A DNA stretch of 64,000 bases from Legionella sp. PATHC035 (GCF_026191115.1 NZ_JAPHOT010000001.1:1927501-1991500), one strand, 5' to 3'; shown: positions 8,294 to 18,661, counted from the first letter of the stretch. Notes: a model not told the origin generated them from the sequence alone. Made by a program: numbers and translations.

Positions 8294-9067
8294 ATGTCAT
8301 TAAAAATTGACTTAAACCATCCCATTTTTTTGTTAAAAAATAAAATTCAGGAAGTCAGTAAAAATTTATTGGACGCATTTGGATTTAATTATTTTCAATA
8401 TTTACGATGTTTTGCGGATGGCTCAATTAATTGTTTAACGAACAATACCGGTCTCTTTGAATACTTCCAACACATTGAAAATGAACCGGTTGTGTTCTCA
8501 TCGTTTGAAAACGATCATGAAAAATCTCACTCATACTGGTTTCTTTGGGATGAAGAATTGCCGAGTACGCCAGTGCAAATTGCCCGCGAAAAATTTAATA
8601 TGCACAATGGGCTGACCTTAGTCCGCCGCAGCAAAAATTATTACGATATGATTGCGGTTGCCTTACCCTATGAACAAGAAAATGCGGGCTCTTTTTATCT
8701 CAATAAACTCAAAGCAATTGAGCAGTTTATTTTTGATTTTGATCTTCAGAACAAAGAGTTAATCCAAGAACTGAATAAAAACCCAGTCGCTTTACCGGAA
8801 GCCTATCGTGATGTGAATTACCAAGATATTTGCCTCACTCAAGGCCGAATCCCTGTGATTGGAAAAAGTGGAACCACCTACCTCACGGTACAAGAATTAA
8901 CCTGTCTCAGATTATTACTACAAGGAGCAACCCACAAACAAATCGCTCAATTTCTTGAGCTTTCGCCTCGAACTGTAGATACCTATTTGCTGCGTATCAA
9001 ACAACGCACAGGATATTTATCCAAATGGGAAATGGAGCGGATGTTGTCTCTATGTTCGGCACTGTAG
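8294..9067 (+). CDS. LuxR-family transcriptional regulator
   Basis: A 257-aa regulator. The C-terminal 60 residues hold a LuxR-type helix-turn-helix: LTVQELTCLRLLLQGATHKQ, then IAQFLELSPRTVDTYLLRIK. The 190-residue N-terminal sensor region does not show the acyl-homoserine-lactone-binding signature clearly. Legionella carries several orphan regulators of this layout (the LpnR group). It is followed by a strong hairpin and T-run, so it forms its own unit. Its targets cannot be inferred, although the cupin/pmtA genes diverge upstream. Confidence 0.82.
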   Translation: MSLKIDLNHPIFLLKNKIQEVSKNLLDAFGFNYFQYLRCFADGSINCLTNNTGLFEYFQHIENEPVVFSSFENDHEKSHSYWFLWDEELPSTPVQIAREKFNMHNGLTLVRRSKNYYDMIAVALPYEQENAGSFYLNKLKAIEQFIFDFDLQNKELIQELNKNPVALPEAYRDVNYQDICLTQGRIPVIGKSGTTYLTVQELTCLRLLLQGATHKQIAQFLELSPRTVDTYLLRIKQRTGYLSKWEMERMLSLCSAL

Positions 9068-9076
9068 GGTTTTACC

Positions 9077-9110
9077 GTTGTCCGTGTTCATAACGGACAG
9101 ACAACTTTTT
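9077..9110 (+). terminator. Rho-independent terminator after the LuxR-type gene
   Basis: The stem TTGTCCGT pairs with ACGGACAGACAA (one-base bulge) around a GTTCATA loop and is followed by a run of six T. Confidence 0.75.
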
Positions 9111-9156
9111 TATCGTTTTCTATACTCCGTCAAAAATTGATTCAGGAGAATAACTT

Positions 9157-9585
9157 ATGAAACGTCCAGAAATAAAACCTGCAGAGCAACTCTTTAAACA
9201 ATTTTGTGATGGATACGAACAGCGTAATTTACCTTTGTTACTCAGTCTTTTTACTCAAAATTCGAATGTTTGGGGATCGGCACTGGATGAATATCGTATC
9301 GGCTTAAAGGAAATAGAAGCTCAATTTAGAAGGGACTGGAGCCAATCAGAGCAGGGTAAAATAGAAATAATTCGTTTTGTTCCAACCCCTGATGATGCCC
9401 TTTGGGCTGCCGCAATATGTAATGCACGCATTACCATCGAAGGCAGCGAGCATCTATTCGAACATTTACGCGGTACCCTAACCATCGAAAAAGAGGAGGG
9501 AATATGGAAGATTGCACACATGCACTGCTCTTTCCCTGATTATCGAAATCCTGAACAGCGATCTTTTCCAGTAGGAAATGAATAA
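9157..9585 (+). CDS. SnoaL/NTF2-like domain protein
   Basis: A 142-aa single-domain protein with the NTF2-like pattern: an opening helix (EQLFKQFCDGYEQRNLPLLL), a LFTQNSNVWGSA strand-turn, and late strands LRGTLTIEKEEGIWKIAHMH. Such proteins serve as small-molecule isomerases/hydrolases or bind ligands; no catalytic set is evident. AGGAG lies 7-8 bases before the ATG. The family call rests on fold-level pattern, not on close homology. Confidence 0.7.
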   Translation: MKRPEIKPAEQLFKQFCDGYEQRNLPLLLSLFTQNSNVWGSALDEYRIGLKEIEAQFRRDWSQSEQGKIEIIRFVPTPDDALWAAAICNARITIEGSEHLFEHLRGTLTIEKEEGIWKIAHMHCSFPDYRNPEQRSFPVGNE

Positions 9586-9879
9586 TGAAGATTTAACTGA
9601 TGTTTTAGCTTGGGTGTAAGTCCGAAAAACCGAAACCGGTTAATCGCCTATGCTCAGGCTAGAAGTTATTGTATCACTGAGATTCTATCCGTTTTTTACC
9701 GAATTAATAATCACTACTCGTTTCATTTTTTTTAGCTTTTTTATTGAGAAAAAACAAAAATCTCTAAATTGTCTATACTTATTCTGTCCTGTTAATAAAA
9801 GTGACAGCCTTGGCTTCATATTATTCATACAAGAAAAAAATGAAATTGTGTTTAAACTTCAACCATGAGGACAGAAAAA

Positions 9880-10845
9880 ATGGATCTGAGTAAGCGTATA
9901 GAACCAAAAACCTGGGCTTTCGTTGAAAAAATCAAGAAAGCCGGTGGTAAGCCCATTTATGATCTTCCTGTACAAGAAGGAAGAGCGATTTTTGATAAAT
10001 TGCAAGAAGCTCCTTCTATAAAAGAACCAGAGGTAGATATTGAAGATCGTTTTATTCAACATGCCAAAGGGAAAGTAGGCATTCGTATTATTCGTCCTAA
10101 AGGCTCAAAAGAAAAACTACCCGTAGTCATGTTCTATCATGGTGCAGGTTGGGTTTTTGGGGATTGGCAAACTCATGGACGTCTTGTTCGTGAGCTTTCA
10201 GTGGGTGCTCATGCTGCCGTTGTATTTGTCAATTATTCTTTAGCTCCAGAAGCACAATACCCAACTCAAATTGAAGAAGATTATTCGGCGTTGAAATACA
10301 TTGCAGAGCATGGCAAAGAACTCAACCTGGATACTTCTCGTTTAGCCGTTGCGGGTGATAGTGTCGGAGGAAACATGGCCGCAGTGATGACCATTCTTGC
10401 CAAACAACGTGGCGGTCCTAAAATTGATTATCAAGTGCTCATTTATCCAGTAACTGATGCCAACTTTGAAAATGACTCCTACAAAGAATTTGCAGATGGT
10501 CCCTGGTTAACCAAAAAAGCCATGGAGTGGTTTTGGGACAATTATTTACCCGATAAAGCAAAACGAAAAGAAATCACCGCATGTCCTTTGCAAGCCACTG
10601 TGGATCAACTCAGAGGGTTACCTCCAGCACTGGTAATTAATGGTGAATGTGACGTATTGCGGGATGAGGGTGAGGCATATGAGCATAAGCTTAATGCAGC
10701 GGGTGTTCCCGTCACCGGAATCCGCCATCACGGCACCATCCATGATTTCGTGATGCTCAATGATCTTTTTGATACTCCAGCATGTCGTAGTGCCATTGAA
10801 ACCATCAACAGTCATTTGCGCATGGCATTTGCCAAGAAGCACTAA
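9880..10845 (+). CDS. Hormone-sensitive-lipase-type alpha/beta hydrolase (esterase)
   Basis: This 321-aa esterase has the HSL-family oxyanion motif as HGAGWVFGD (usually HGGG), the nucleophile in GDSVGG (S161, usually GDSAGG), an acid in GECDVLRDEG and the histidine in HGTIHDF. It should hydrolyse short to medium acyl esters. The start at 9880 has AGGA 8 bases upstream; the frame's first ATG, at 9865, lacks this. No signal peptide is present, so it is probably cytoplasmic. A terminator hairpin follows. Confidence 0.85.
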   Translation: MDLSKRIEPKTWAFVEKIKKAGGKPIYDLPVQEGRAIFDKLQEAPSIKEPEVDIEDRFIQHAKGKVGIRIIRPKGSKEKLPVVMFYHGAGWVFGDWQTHGRLVRELSVGAHAAVVFVNYSLAPEAQYPTQIEEDYSALKYIAEHGKELNLDTSRLAVAGDSVGGNMAAVMTILAKQRGGPKIDYQVLIYPVTDANFENDSYKEFADGPWLTKKAMEWFWDNYLPDKAKRKEITACPLQATVDQLRGLPPALVINGECDVLRDEGEAYEHKLNAAGVPVTGIRHHGTIHDFVMLNDLFDTPACRSAIETINSHLRMAFAKKH

Positions 10846-10857
10846 TTAAATAAGCTT

Positions 10858-10886
10858 GAGGGATACGACCAGTATCCCTCTTTATC
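10858..10886. terminator. Terminator hairpin between convergent esterase and cfa genes
   Basis: GAGGGATAC pairs perfectly with GTATCCCTC around a five-base loop, followed by TTTATCTTT. It lies directly after the esterase stop and before the end of the convergent cfa gene. Confidence 0.75.
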
Positions 10887-10888
10887 TT

Positions 10889-12082
10889 TCATGACAATTC
10901 AAAATTCGAAACGTTTTTTTTATTTCCAGATTCTTTGTTTTTAATGCCTGTAAATAAAGGCTCTTGATACCCTCCTGGAAGGCCTTCTTTGGAAAAGACA
11001 ATTTGCCATAACTGGTTGGTACGAGCACGAAAAGAACCGGCACATGCTAATAAATAATAGCGCCACATACGATAAAAACGTTGGTCATACTGTTCCTTTA
11101 AACGCTCCCAATTTTGTTCGAAGCGGTCATGCCAGGCCATTAGGGTGTTGTCATAATAAGCCCCAAAGTTCGCCCAGTTTTCCATAACAAATAATCCTTC
11201 TGAAGCGTTACTGATTTGCTCCATAGACGGAATCATACCATTAGGAAATATATATTTATTAATCCAGGGATCACTGGATTTGGTCGTTTCGTTTCCGCCA
11301 ATGGTATGCAACAAAAACAAACCATTATCTTGAAGACAATCACGAACCTTTTGCATGTATACACGATAATTTCGATACCCTACATGTTCAAACATCCCTA
11401 AAGAAACCACTCGATCAAATTGTTCATCAAGGTCCCGATAATCCTGAAAGCGGAGTTCAATAGGCAACCCAGAACAATTTTGTTTGGCATAGTCATACTG
11501 TTCTTTGGATATCGTGATCCCCACCACACTAACGCCATAATGCTCCACCGCATATTTGGCAAAAGCACCAAAACCACAGCCTATGTCCAATACCCGCATC
11601 CCCGGTTCGAGTTTTAATTTCTGGCAACTTAATTCCAATTTATTCAATTGTGCGGCATCGAGATCATTGGCATTTTTCCAATAACCGCAGGTGTAATTCA
11701 TACGGCTATCCAGCATGGATTTAAATAATTCATTGCCTAAATCATAGTGCCTTCGACCTACTTCAAGGGCTCGCTTTTTAGATTGATGGTTAATCAATTT
11801 GAGCCAAATTAATTTTGGCCATAACCATTTGTCAGCTTTGACTTTTTCATACAGTCGCGCCCGCAGAATACGGGTAAAGAATTGGTCGAGGCTTTTACAA
11901 TCCCACCATCCATCCATGTAGGTCTCGCCCAGTGCTAAAGAGCCCTCATTAAAAATACGCTGGTAAAATTCTTCATTATTGATTTGAATATCCCAAGGTT
12001 CATTTCCATTGGGTGTAATACCCGCTGATTGCAAGAGGTCTGTTGCAATTTTTTTAATTTGCTGATTCATGAGTAGACTCAT
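10889..12082 (-). CDS. cfa: Cyclopropane-fatty-acyl-phospholipid synthase
   Basis: A 397-aa SAM-dependent enzyme that adds a methylene bridge to cis double bonds of membrane phospholipid acyl chains. Its N-terminal domain has LALGETYMDGWWDCKSLDQF, typical of Cfa, and the methyltransferase domain has MRVLDIGCGFGAFAKYA and GITISKEQYDYA. Length is close to E. coli Cfa (382 aa). ATGs at 12082 and 12070 are both possible starts. It stands alone, with a membrane protein gene 40 bases upstream on the same strand. Confidence 0.92.
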   Translation of the reverse strand: MSLLMNQQIKKIATDLLQSAGITPNGNEPWDIQINNEEFYQRIFNEGSLALGETYMDGWWDCKSLDQFFTRILRARLYEKVKADKWLWPKLIWLKLINHQSKKRALEVGRRHYDLGNELFKSMLDSRMNYTCGYWKNANDLDAAQLNKLELSCQKLKLEPGMRVLDIGCGFGAFAKYAVEHYGVSVVGITISKEQYDYAKQNCSGLPIELRFQDYRDLDEQFDRVVSLGMFEHVGYRNYRVYMQKVRDCLQDNGLFLLHTIGGNETTKSSDPWINKYIFPNGMIPSMEQISNASEGLFVMENWANFGAYYDNTLMAWHDRFEQNWERLKEQYDQRFYRMWRYYLLACAGSFRARTNQLWQIVFSKEGLPGGYQEPLFTGIKNKESGNKKNVSNFELS

Positions 12083-12125
12083 CCCTTCGTACTACACCAT
12101 TCAAAAACTTTAAGCTGAGTAATTT

Positions 12126-13187
12126 TTATTGCTTTCGATCACTCAACTTATCCTGTAAAAAAATAAATACCTCAAACACCAAGAGTATTAATACAATATA
12201 TTTTCCATACATTAACACTGTCTGTACTATAAAATTGCCAACTAAATTTTGTGTGTATAAAGCAAAAGAAAATGAATAATACATCCCTAAAGTAAAAATT
12301 CGGGTCCATTGAGAAAGATTATAAACAAAAATGCCCTGAATAAAACCTGCAATTATTATTCGATGGTACATTTTCAGTAGACTCATTCCCTCAACAAGAC
12401 ATAATAAACTGGTTGCAAGAATCCAAGTATTAAGAATGACCTTATCATCAAGAGCTTGAGTCGCGGTAATGGCCAAGCCCGAGATGGACAGGGCACCATG
12501 AATGATACTGTTTCCGTTACTCCAACCTAAGAGCAAACGTTTTTTTGAGCATGCAAGCAAATACTTTCCGACAATGATGATCCCAACGACATAGAACAAA
12601 TAACCCAAAATAATCAATACCTGGCTTATTAAAATCGGCATTACCGACGCAAACAAAGAATGGGTAAGTAATGCTAATGCTTGCGTACTCACCGTAAGGA
12701 GTAAAATATTTCCCGTATGTATTTTTATTTTTTTAAAAAAAATACGCTGTAAATTGATTAATGAAATAACAAGATAAATCGGCCAAAAAAATAATGCGCA
12801 AAAGGCACACAACCAAATAACCAAATCCCAGGAGGGAAATTCTTGCAAAAATAAGAGTGTTAACACTGAGGAACCGGCTACCCACGTCCCGATACCCAAT
12901 TGATTTATGGCGCGAGTAGTAAACAAATTAAATTGTCCAGCCATAGAACATTTTACAAAAAAGCATATTAAATAAAGCCCGATAACTAACAATTCCAGGA
13001 TGATGAGTCGTTTAACCAAAGGGGTTACCCATTGAAATTGTGGCAACACATCAAAAGTGGCAATCCCAATAGCCATGACAATGCTACCGGCAGCGGTCTG
13101 GCAACAGATGCCATTCTGATAAAAGTGATGCACCAAAGCTGAGACTACAAATAAAATCAAGAGATACAGAACTGAATAATATTCCAT
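12126..13187 (-). CDS. Polytopic membrane protein of unknown function
   Basis: A 353-aa protein made almost entirely of hydrophobic helices, about ten by eye, separated by short loops with a few basic residues (for example FFKKIKIHT and SKKRLLLG). The topology resembles the tellurite-resistance/dicarboxylate transporter (TehA/SLAC1) group, but no diagnostic motif was found. It ends 43 bases before cfa starts on the same strand and could share its transcript, which would suggest a membrane-lipid context, but this is weak. Confidence 0.7.
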   Translation of the reverse strand: MEYYSVLYLLILFVVSALVHHFYQNGICCQTAAGSIVMAIGIATFDVLPQFQWVTPLVKRLIILELLVIGLYLICFFVKCSMAGQFNLFTTRAINQLGIGTWVAGSSVLTLLFLQEFPSWDLVIWLCAFCALFFWPIYLVISLINLQRIFFKKIKIHTGNILLLTVSTQALALLTHSLFASVMPILISQVLIILGYLFYVVGIIIVGKYLLACSKKRLLLGWSNGNSIIHGALSISGLAITATQALDDKVILNTWILATSLLCLVEGMSLLKMYHRIIIAGFIQGIFVYNLSQWTRIFTLGMYYSFSFALYTQNLVGNFIVQTVLMYGKYIVLILLVFEVFIFLQDKLSDRKQ

Positions 13188-13381
13188 AAAATGATGATCT
13201 TAGAGAGCACTCAATTAAAGTCGTATTCCATTCATTCTACACATTTGAACTCACAAGAAAACTCCCTGGCGTGCAAATTGCATGGGGATACAAAGCGACC
13301 TTTTAATTTTTGTAGTTCGCTTTTTGCTATTGACCTGATTTAAAGACAGCGCGCCTTAACATTTTTAGTGAGGATAAAATT

Positions 13382-15613
13382 ATGCCCCTAACCAGTGCAT
13401 TAAATGGATTAAGCAGTATCAGCGCTCTTAGCCTTTCACAACCTGAAGCCATCGCAGGTTTAGTAGCCCTTGGGATCGTAGGTACAGGAGCAGTCATTGC
13501 AATTGCTCATAAAAAATGGGAGCACTATGAAGAAAAAAAACATAGAGATGAAATTGAAGACATCAATCGACGCCATAAACATTTCTTGGAAAAAATTGAA
13601 GTCCCTGGTTATGGCGTCATTCAAGGCTTCCCTCCCATTTTCAAATTTACCCTTGAAAATGACATCAAATCAGTAGATTCCCTGCACTATACCGAGGATG
13701 ATATTAAGGAAATAGGCAGAAAACTCCCACAAGTCCCCCCTGAGTTATCGTCATACAGGCAATCTATTCTCCATGCGATCTTAAAATTAAAAGAGTATTA
13801 TTTAAGTCGTGATAATCATAATGATACTACCGCAGGAGTTCTTTCTTATTTACTCAATATCTTACAAAACAGATGCTTAAGCTTCGAAGGGTATGATTTT
13901 GATTCTGCATATCTTAGCGCCCTGACTGACTTTATTGATGATTATGCATCTAGAGAAGGTAGGGAAAATAGCCAGCATTTTAAACGTTTGCAACCAGTAT
14001 ATACCTACTTATTGGATGCCAAACAACACTTGGACAAACATAAAGAATCACTCTCATTACGTGAATTAGTCAATGAGCTCAGAGAAACCTGTCTTGATGA
14101 CAGTAATCGATTGTTGCGACTCTTAGTAAAAATGGTGGTGCCCGAGAAAGAGAAGGATTTAGCAGATACAGTAGCCCTTGATGAGCTGGAAAATAATATG
14201 GTCCGTAGAGAGTATATTAAATCCGAAGTATGGGGGGCGGTACTTAGTAAATTTCATGAAATCAATTTACCGGAATCAGTATTTAAAGAGTGGATCATCG
14301 GTTTGGCTGCATATTATCTAAAATCCCTAAGGCCATGTTCCATTTTGAAAGAAAAGAAAGTCATATCAGCCGCTGATCTTTTTGCGTTCACCGATTGGGC
14401 ACAAACCATTCAGCAGCAGAGCAGCAAAACATCAAAAGATAAGGCACGCTTAGACAAAGAATTAAAGGCCATCGTGCGGGTATTTAGTGACTCACCGAAT
14501 TTTATTAACACCAAAAGAGTGGGGCCTGAAAAAAATCCTGAATTTGTGGTGGTTAATGAGGAGCACGAGTTGCTGGAGCGAACGGTCATCATGGCACACT
14601 TTGCCCACTTAATTCACGCCATTATTTCCTTACAAGCATTTTGCTCTCACTTATTGCACAGCATAGAACAATTGGGAGCAATTTATATTAATGATCCACA
14701 GCATTTTACTGAAATTTTTACTGTGCTCGACAATTTATGTAGGGTTGTTGAAGCCGACCTGAAGCACGTCAAAGAATCGTTGGTCGCGATCTCGAAGGCC
14801 AACAAAAATACCATGCGCCTTGCAAATCAAGGATTATTTCCCAAAGAAATCATCATGGTTCTCGAGTCAGTAGAACACATGCTATTGAAGCGTGGCACCC
14901 AAGTTAAAGAGTATAAAAATCGGCACTCTGAACCATCAGAATCAGCAACTAAGACAGCGGTTTATGAGATGCTTGCCGTCGCTCAGTTTTTTGAAAAAAT
15001 GTATGCCCTACCACAAGCCATTGCTCAACCGAACAATCCATCTTTCGACGCTAAAAATAAAATTGCCGACACGCCTATCAAAGTCCTTGCTCCAGCGAAG
15101 TCATTATTAAAAGAAACCATCGCTCAAGATAAATCATTAGACATCAACCCAAAAGAAAAGGTTTTAAATGATCTGGATCAGCGCATAAGACGGCAGATTG
15201 CTACGATTCAAAAAGAGCAGCCCTCCGATTTGAACCGAGCCCAATATCTAAAAATCAGTTCTTCCTTAAGGATCTTGAAAATTAAATCCATGGCGATGTT
15301 ACACGAGAAATCAACAGACGACGAACGGGTAGATAAAGCCCATAAAACCTACACGTTAGTGCTCTCTTTATATCACACAACCCTTGAGTTTTTGATGCTT
15401 CCCCAACACGTGCGAACAGAACAGTCGACTATGTTCATCCAAAAAATTCAGGATGCATTAAACACTCATGAAAACAGGGCCTTCATTGATAAACACCGAG
15501 ATCCCCTCCCTAAATTCATAGCAGAACATTTTGGTTTTTTTCATACGGATAGTCGCAATAAATTATCTGCATTGCAGCAAGCTTACGAAGGGTTACACAT
15601 GCAATCGGCATAG
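13382..15613 (+). CDS. Large helical protein of unknown function, effector candidate
   Basis: A 743-aa protein preceded by a good ribosome binding site (GAGGA, 7 bases upstream). One hydrophobic segment (about residues 22-43, AIAGLVALGIVGTGAVIAIA) is followed by a charged KKWEHYEEKKHRDEIED stretch and a long helical body. I recognise no enzyme motif. The composition (long, helical, one N-terminal membrane anchor, stand-alone gene with its own terminator) is that of many Legionella Dot/Icm substrates, so translocation is a guess by style. Confidence 0.6.
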   Translation: MPLTSALNGLSSISALSLSQPEAIAGLVALGIVGTGAVIAIAHKKWEHYEEKKHRDEIEDINRRHKHFLEKIEVPGYGVIQGFPPIFKFTLENDIKSVDSLHYTEDDIKEIGRKLPQVPPELSSYRQSILHAILKLKEYYLSRDNHNDTTAGVLSYLLNILQNRCLSFEGYDFDSAYLSALTDFIDDYASREGRENSQHFKRLQPVYTYLLDAKQHLDKHKESLSLRELVNELRETCLDDSNRLLRLLVKMVVPEKEKDLADTVALDELENNMVRREYIKSEVWGAVLSKFHEINLPESVFKEWIIGLAAYYLKSLRPCSILKEKKVISAADLFAFTDWAQTIQQQSSKTSKDKARLDKELKAIVRVFSDSPNFINTKRVGPEKNPEFVVVNEEHELLERTVIMAHFAHLIHAIISLQAFCSHLLHSIEQLGAIYINDPQHFTEIFTVLDNLCRVVEADLKHVKESLVAISKANKNTMRLANQGLFPKEIIMVLESVEHMLLKRGTQVKEYKNRHSEPSESATKTAVYEMLAVAQFFEKMYALPQAIAQPNNPSFDAKNKIADTPIKVLAPAKSLLKETIAQDKSLDINPKEKVLNDLDQRIRRQIATIQKEQPSDLNRAQYLKISSSLRILKIKSMAMLHEKSTDDERVDKAHKTYTLVLSLYHTTLEFLMLPQHVRTEQSTMFIQKIQDALNTHENRAFIDKHRDPLPKFIAEHFGFFHTDSRNKLSALQQAYEGLHMQSA

Positions 15614-15620
15614 GTGCACT

Positions 15621-15654
15621 AAAGGATCCGGATAATAACTGAACCGGATCCTTT
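15621..15654. terminator. Perfect hairpin between convergent genes
   Basis: AAAGGATCCGG (15621-15631) pairs without mismatch with CCGGATCCTTT (15644-15654). It follows the 743-aa gene and precedes the 3' end of rapA, so it may end both transcripts. Confidence 0.75.
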
Positions 15655-15686
15655 CAAATAGTTGAGGCTGTCTGTTTGAAGGTTTT

Positions 15687-18539
15687 TCAGGCTTTATTAA
15701 TCACAACACGCAGTGCTTGCAACTTTAAAGCGGTACTGTGTATGTATCCCTCACTTTCGAGAAGCTGCTTTTTATAATAAGCAATTTCATCCTCACGTAT
15801 CGAAGGGTTGAGACGTTTTAATGCTTCAAGCCGATTGATTTCGTGAGTGACACTTTGTTTCATCTGTACCGTTGCCTGTTCTATGAGCTCCTGAAGTTGG
15901 GCTTCAGCAACTTTTTTACTTTGTGCCAAGATGCTTTCAAGATCCGTTTGGATTTGCTGAATAATTGGATAGCCTAAATGACGTTTTACCGGCTCACACA
16001 GTTGATTTAATTGTTTATAATCCAATATTTTCGACAGATTCTTTCCAGACACATCCATCAGCACCCGAATAGGGGTAAGAGGCAGAAAGCGATCCAATTG
16101 CAATTTTTTAGGTGCAGCACAATTTGCTGTAAAAAAGGATTCCAAAAACAAAGTCCCAGGTTGAATACTTTTTATGGAAATCGTAGCTAAAGTGGCATTT
16201 CCCAACTCGGAATCCAAAGTCATTTCCATACATTCGCTGACCATGGGATGCTCCCAGCTCAGAAACTCAACATCTTCTCGCACAAGCGCTTTAGAACGAG
16301 AATAGGTGACCGTAACGCCATCTTCTTTTAATCCTGGAAAATGACTTGTTTTCATATGATCTGTAGGACGTACTATTTCCGTATTTTCAGAATGGTACTC
16401 ATGATCAATACCGTATTCCTGAAATACTTGAGCCATATAATTTTCGAGCTCCAAACAATTTTCTTCTGCCTCAATAGCAGCAATCAATGCCTCTGCTTGG
16501 GCGGTATTACAGGAATTTAGTTCCAACAACCGATCGCGGCCTTCGTGAAGTGCTTGATTCATTTGCTCGGCACGAGTTTTCGTTTCCGCAATCAACTGCT
16601 CCAATTCGTGTGATGGCGTGTCTACTGTATTGAGAATTGCCAATAGCCGATCTTCAAATTCTTCATAAAGGGTAAAACCCACCGAGCAGCTCTTGGTAAA
16701 TAAGTTAATTCCCTCTTGATACCAACGAAATAATTTCTCTTGCACCGTATTTATGAGATAAGGGACATGGATTTCAATGGTATGTCGCTGGCCAATTCGA
16801 TCGAGCCGTCCAATGCGTTGCTCTAATAAATCTGGATTTAAAGGTAAATCAAACAATACGAGGTGATGCGCAAATTGAAAGTTTCGGCCCTCACTGCCTA
16901 TTTCAGAACAAATCAGCGTCTGAGCCCCGTTTTCCAGTTCAGCAAAATAAGCTGCAGCACGATCCCGTTCAATAATTGATAATCCCTCATGGAACGAAGT
17001 GCTGCGAAGACCTGCTTTTAATTTTAAATACTGGTCTAAAGCAATTGCTGTATTGGCCTTAGCACAAATAACAAGAACTTTGTGGGGATGTAATTCATTA
17101 ATTTTATTCGTAAGCCACTTCACTCGTGGGTCATTTTCCAGCCATATTCCCTTATCTAAAAGTTGTTCAGGATAAAGCTTACGTTGACCTTTTTGTTCAT
17201 CCATTGTGGAATAAATCGGAGGACATTCCAAAGGATAGGCCTGCACTTGACGGTCAGGAAATCCTTGAATCGCAGCCCGCGTATTGCGAAATAGGACTCG
17301 TCCTGTCCCATGCCGATCCAACAAATCTTTTATGAGCTGACTTACTCTCAAACCGGTTATATCCCCCAAATAACTTTCCAATTGCGACTTAAGCGGCACT
17401 GGCAAAACATCCGTCGCCTGTTCCCCATAAGTCATCAACTGCTGCACCAGCATGTTGATGTGCTGATATCCTTCCTCTTCCTTTTTGAAGGTAGAAAAAT
17501 CATAAAATCGTGATGGATCAAGCAATCTCAAGCGGGCAAAATGACTGGCAATTCCCGCTTGTTCTGGTGTTGCAGTCAACAGCAATAAGCCTTTACTTTG
17601 TTGTGCCAATGCCTCAATGCATTCATACTCAGGACTTTTTTCTTCCTCTGACCAATGTAAATGATGTGCCTCATCAACAACAAGCAAATCCCATTGGCTG
17701 CTCAGCGCTTGCTGGCGTGCTTGTTCATTTTCCATCAGAAAATCCAGGCTGCACAAAACCAATTGTTCGTTTTCAAAAAGATTCTCTTGGGTTGTACCAA
17801 TATGCATTCCTTCTTCTTCATCTAGCTCATATAAAAGTTCATAACGCTCCGCATCAATGATCGAAAAATATAAATTAAATCGGCGAATCATTTCGACAAG
17901 CCATTGATGAATCAACGTTTGGGGAACCACTATCAATACTCGGCTGGCGCGACCCGTACCTAATTGATAATGAAGAATCATACCGGCTTCTATAGTTTTA
18001 CCCAACCCGACTTCATCAGCCAACAACACCCGCGGTGCATAGCGTTGTGCCACCTCATTGGCAATATAAACCTGGTGTTTTAGATGACTGGTTCGTGACC
18101 CCAATAACCCCCTAACAGGAGATTGTTGCAATCTACTGAGATGATGCAGGGTATCTATTCTTAATTTAAAGGTGCTTAACTTATCCAACAAACCACTAAA
18201 TAATCTTTGTTCTGGAGTGTTTAATTTGATAAAACAATCTAAGGAAAGCTCGCTAATTTGCAGTTCATTGCCCGCCTCATCTTCTCCCGTATAAAATAAC
18301 AATCCTTGACGCTCTTCCACCTGAGTAATCTGTATTTTCTGTTGGTTTGCGGTAGTGACTTCTTCTCCCACTTTATAAATAATACGACTTAAGGGAGCAC
18401 TGTCGGTGGAATAAATACGCTCTTCGTCTGCAGCGGGGAAGCTCACGCGCACCTGCCGACCATTCAAATCAATAATAATACCCAAACCAAGTTGGGTTTC
18501 GGTGTTGCTTATCCAGCGTTGGCCAATACGATAGGTCAT
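15687..18539 (-). CDS. rapA: RNA polymerase-associated SWI2/SNF2 ATPase RapA (HepA)
   Basis: RapA recycles RNA polymerase after transcription. This 950-aa protein opens with TYRIGQRWISNTETQLGLG, matching the E. coli N-terminus, so I start at the ATG at 18539 and not at 18548. The helicase core shows Walker A LADEVGLGKTIEAGMI, a VVDEAHH Walker B, LLTATP (motif III) and QRIGRLDRIGQ (motif VI). The N-terminal tudor-like domain and long C-terminal part are present, so it looks intact. It is flanked by effector-like genes but is itself a core gene. Confidence 0.95.
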   Translation of the reverse strand: MTYRIGQRWISNTETQLGLGIIIDLNGRQVRVSFPAADEERIYSTDSAPLSRIIYKVGEEVTTANQQKIQITQVEERQGLLFYTGEDEAGNELQISELSLDCFIKLNTPEQRLFSGLLDKLSTFKLRIDTLHHLSRLQQSPVRGLLGSRTSHLKHQVYIANEVAQRYAPRVLLADEVGLGKTIEAGMILHYQLGTGRASRVLIVVPQTLIHQWLVEMIRRFNLYFSIIDAERYELLYELDEEEGMHIGTTQENLFENEQLVLCSLDFLMENEQARQQALSSQWDLLVVDEAHHLHWSEEEKSPEYECIEALAQQSKGLLLLTATPEQAGIASHFARLRLLDPSRFYDFSTFKKEEEGYQHINMLVQQLMTYGEQATDVLPVPLKSQLESYLGDITGLRVSQLIKDLLDRHGTGRVLFRNTRAAIQGFPDRQVQAYPLECPPIYSTMDEQKGQRKLYPEQLLDKGIWLENDPRVKWLTNKINELHPHKVLVICAKANTAIALDQYLKLKAGLRSTSFHEGLSIIERDRAAAYFAELENGAQTLICSEIGSEGRNFQFAHHLVLFDLPLNPDLLEQRIGRLDRIGQRHTIEIHVPYLINTVQEKLFRWYQEGINLFTKSCSVGFTLYEEFEDRLLAILNTVDTPSHELEQLIAETKTRAEQMNQALHEGRDRLLELNSCNTAQAEALIAAIEAEENCLELENYMAQVFQEYGIDHEYHSENTEIVRPTDHMKTSHFPGLKEDGVTVTYSRSKALVREDVEFLSWEHPMVSECMEMTLDSELGNATLATISIKSIQPGTLFLESFFTANCAAPKKLQLDRFLPLTPIRVLMDVSGKNLSKILDYKQLNQLCEPVKRHLGYPIIQQIQTDLESILAQSKKVAEAQLQELIEQATVQMKQSVTHEINRLEALKRLNPSIREDEIAYYKKQLLESEGYIHSTALKLQALRVVINKA

Positions 18540-18661
18540 AAAAATCATCTTTTGAGTTAAGTGTGAGTAAAATAATCAAAAAACCAAATAAACTCAACTT
18601 GACTTGTATTCTTTTTTTAAATAGCATGACCCGATTTTAATCAAACTCAAGGGGTTTATTT

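Noticed and set aside
9586..9879. Short plus-strand frame near 9650-9868 before the esterase gene.
   Set aside because: It is low-complexity (F/I-rich), has no ribosome binding site and overlaps the esterase's upstream region.
12126..13187. Assignment of the polytopic protein to the TehA/SLAC1 transporter family.
   Set aside because: Only general helix count supports it; no diagnostic residues were seen, so I left it as unknown.
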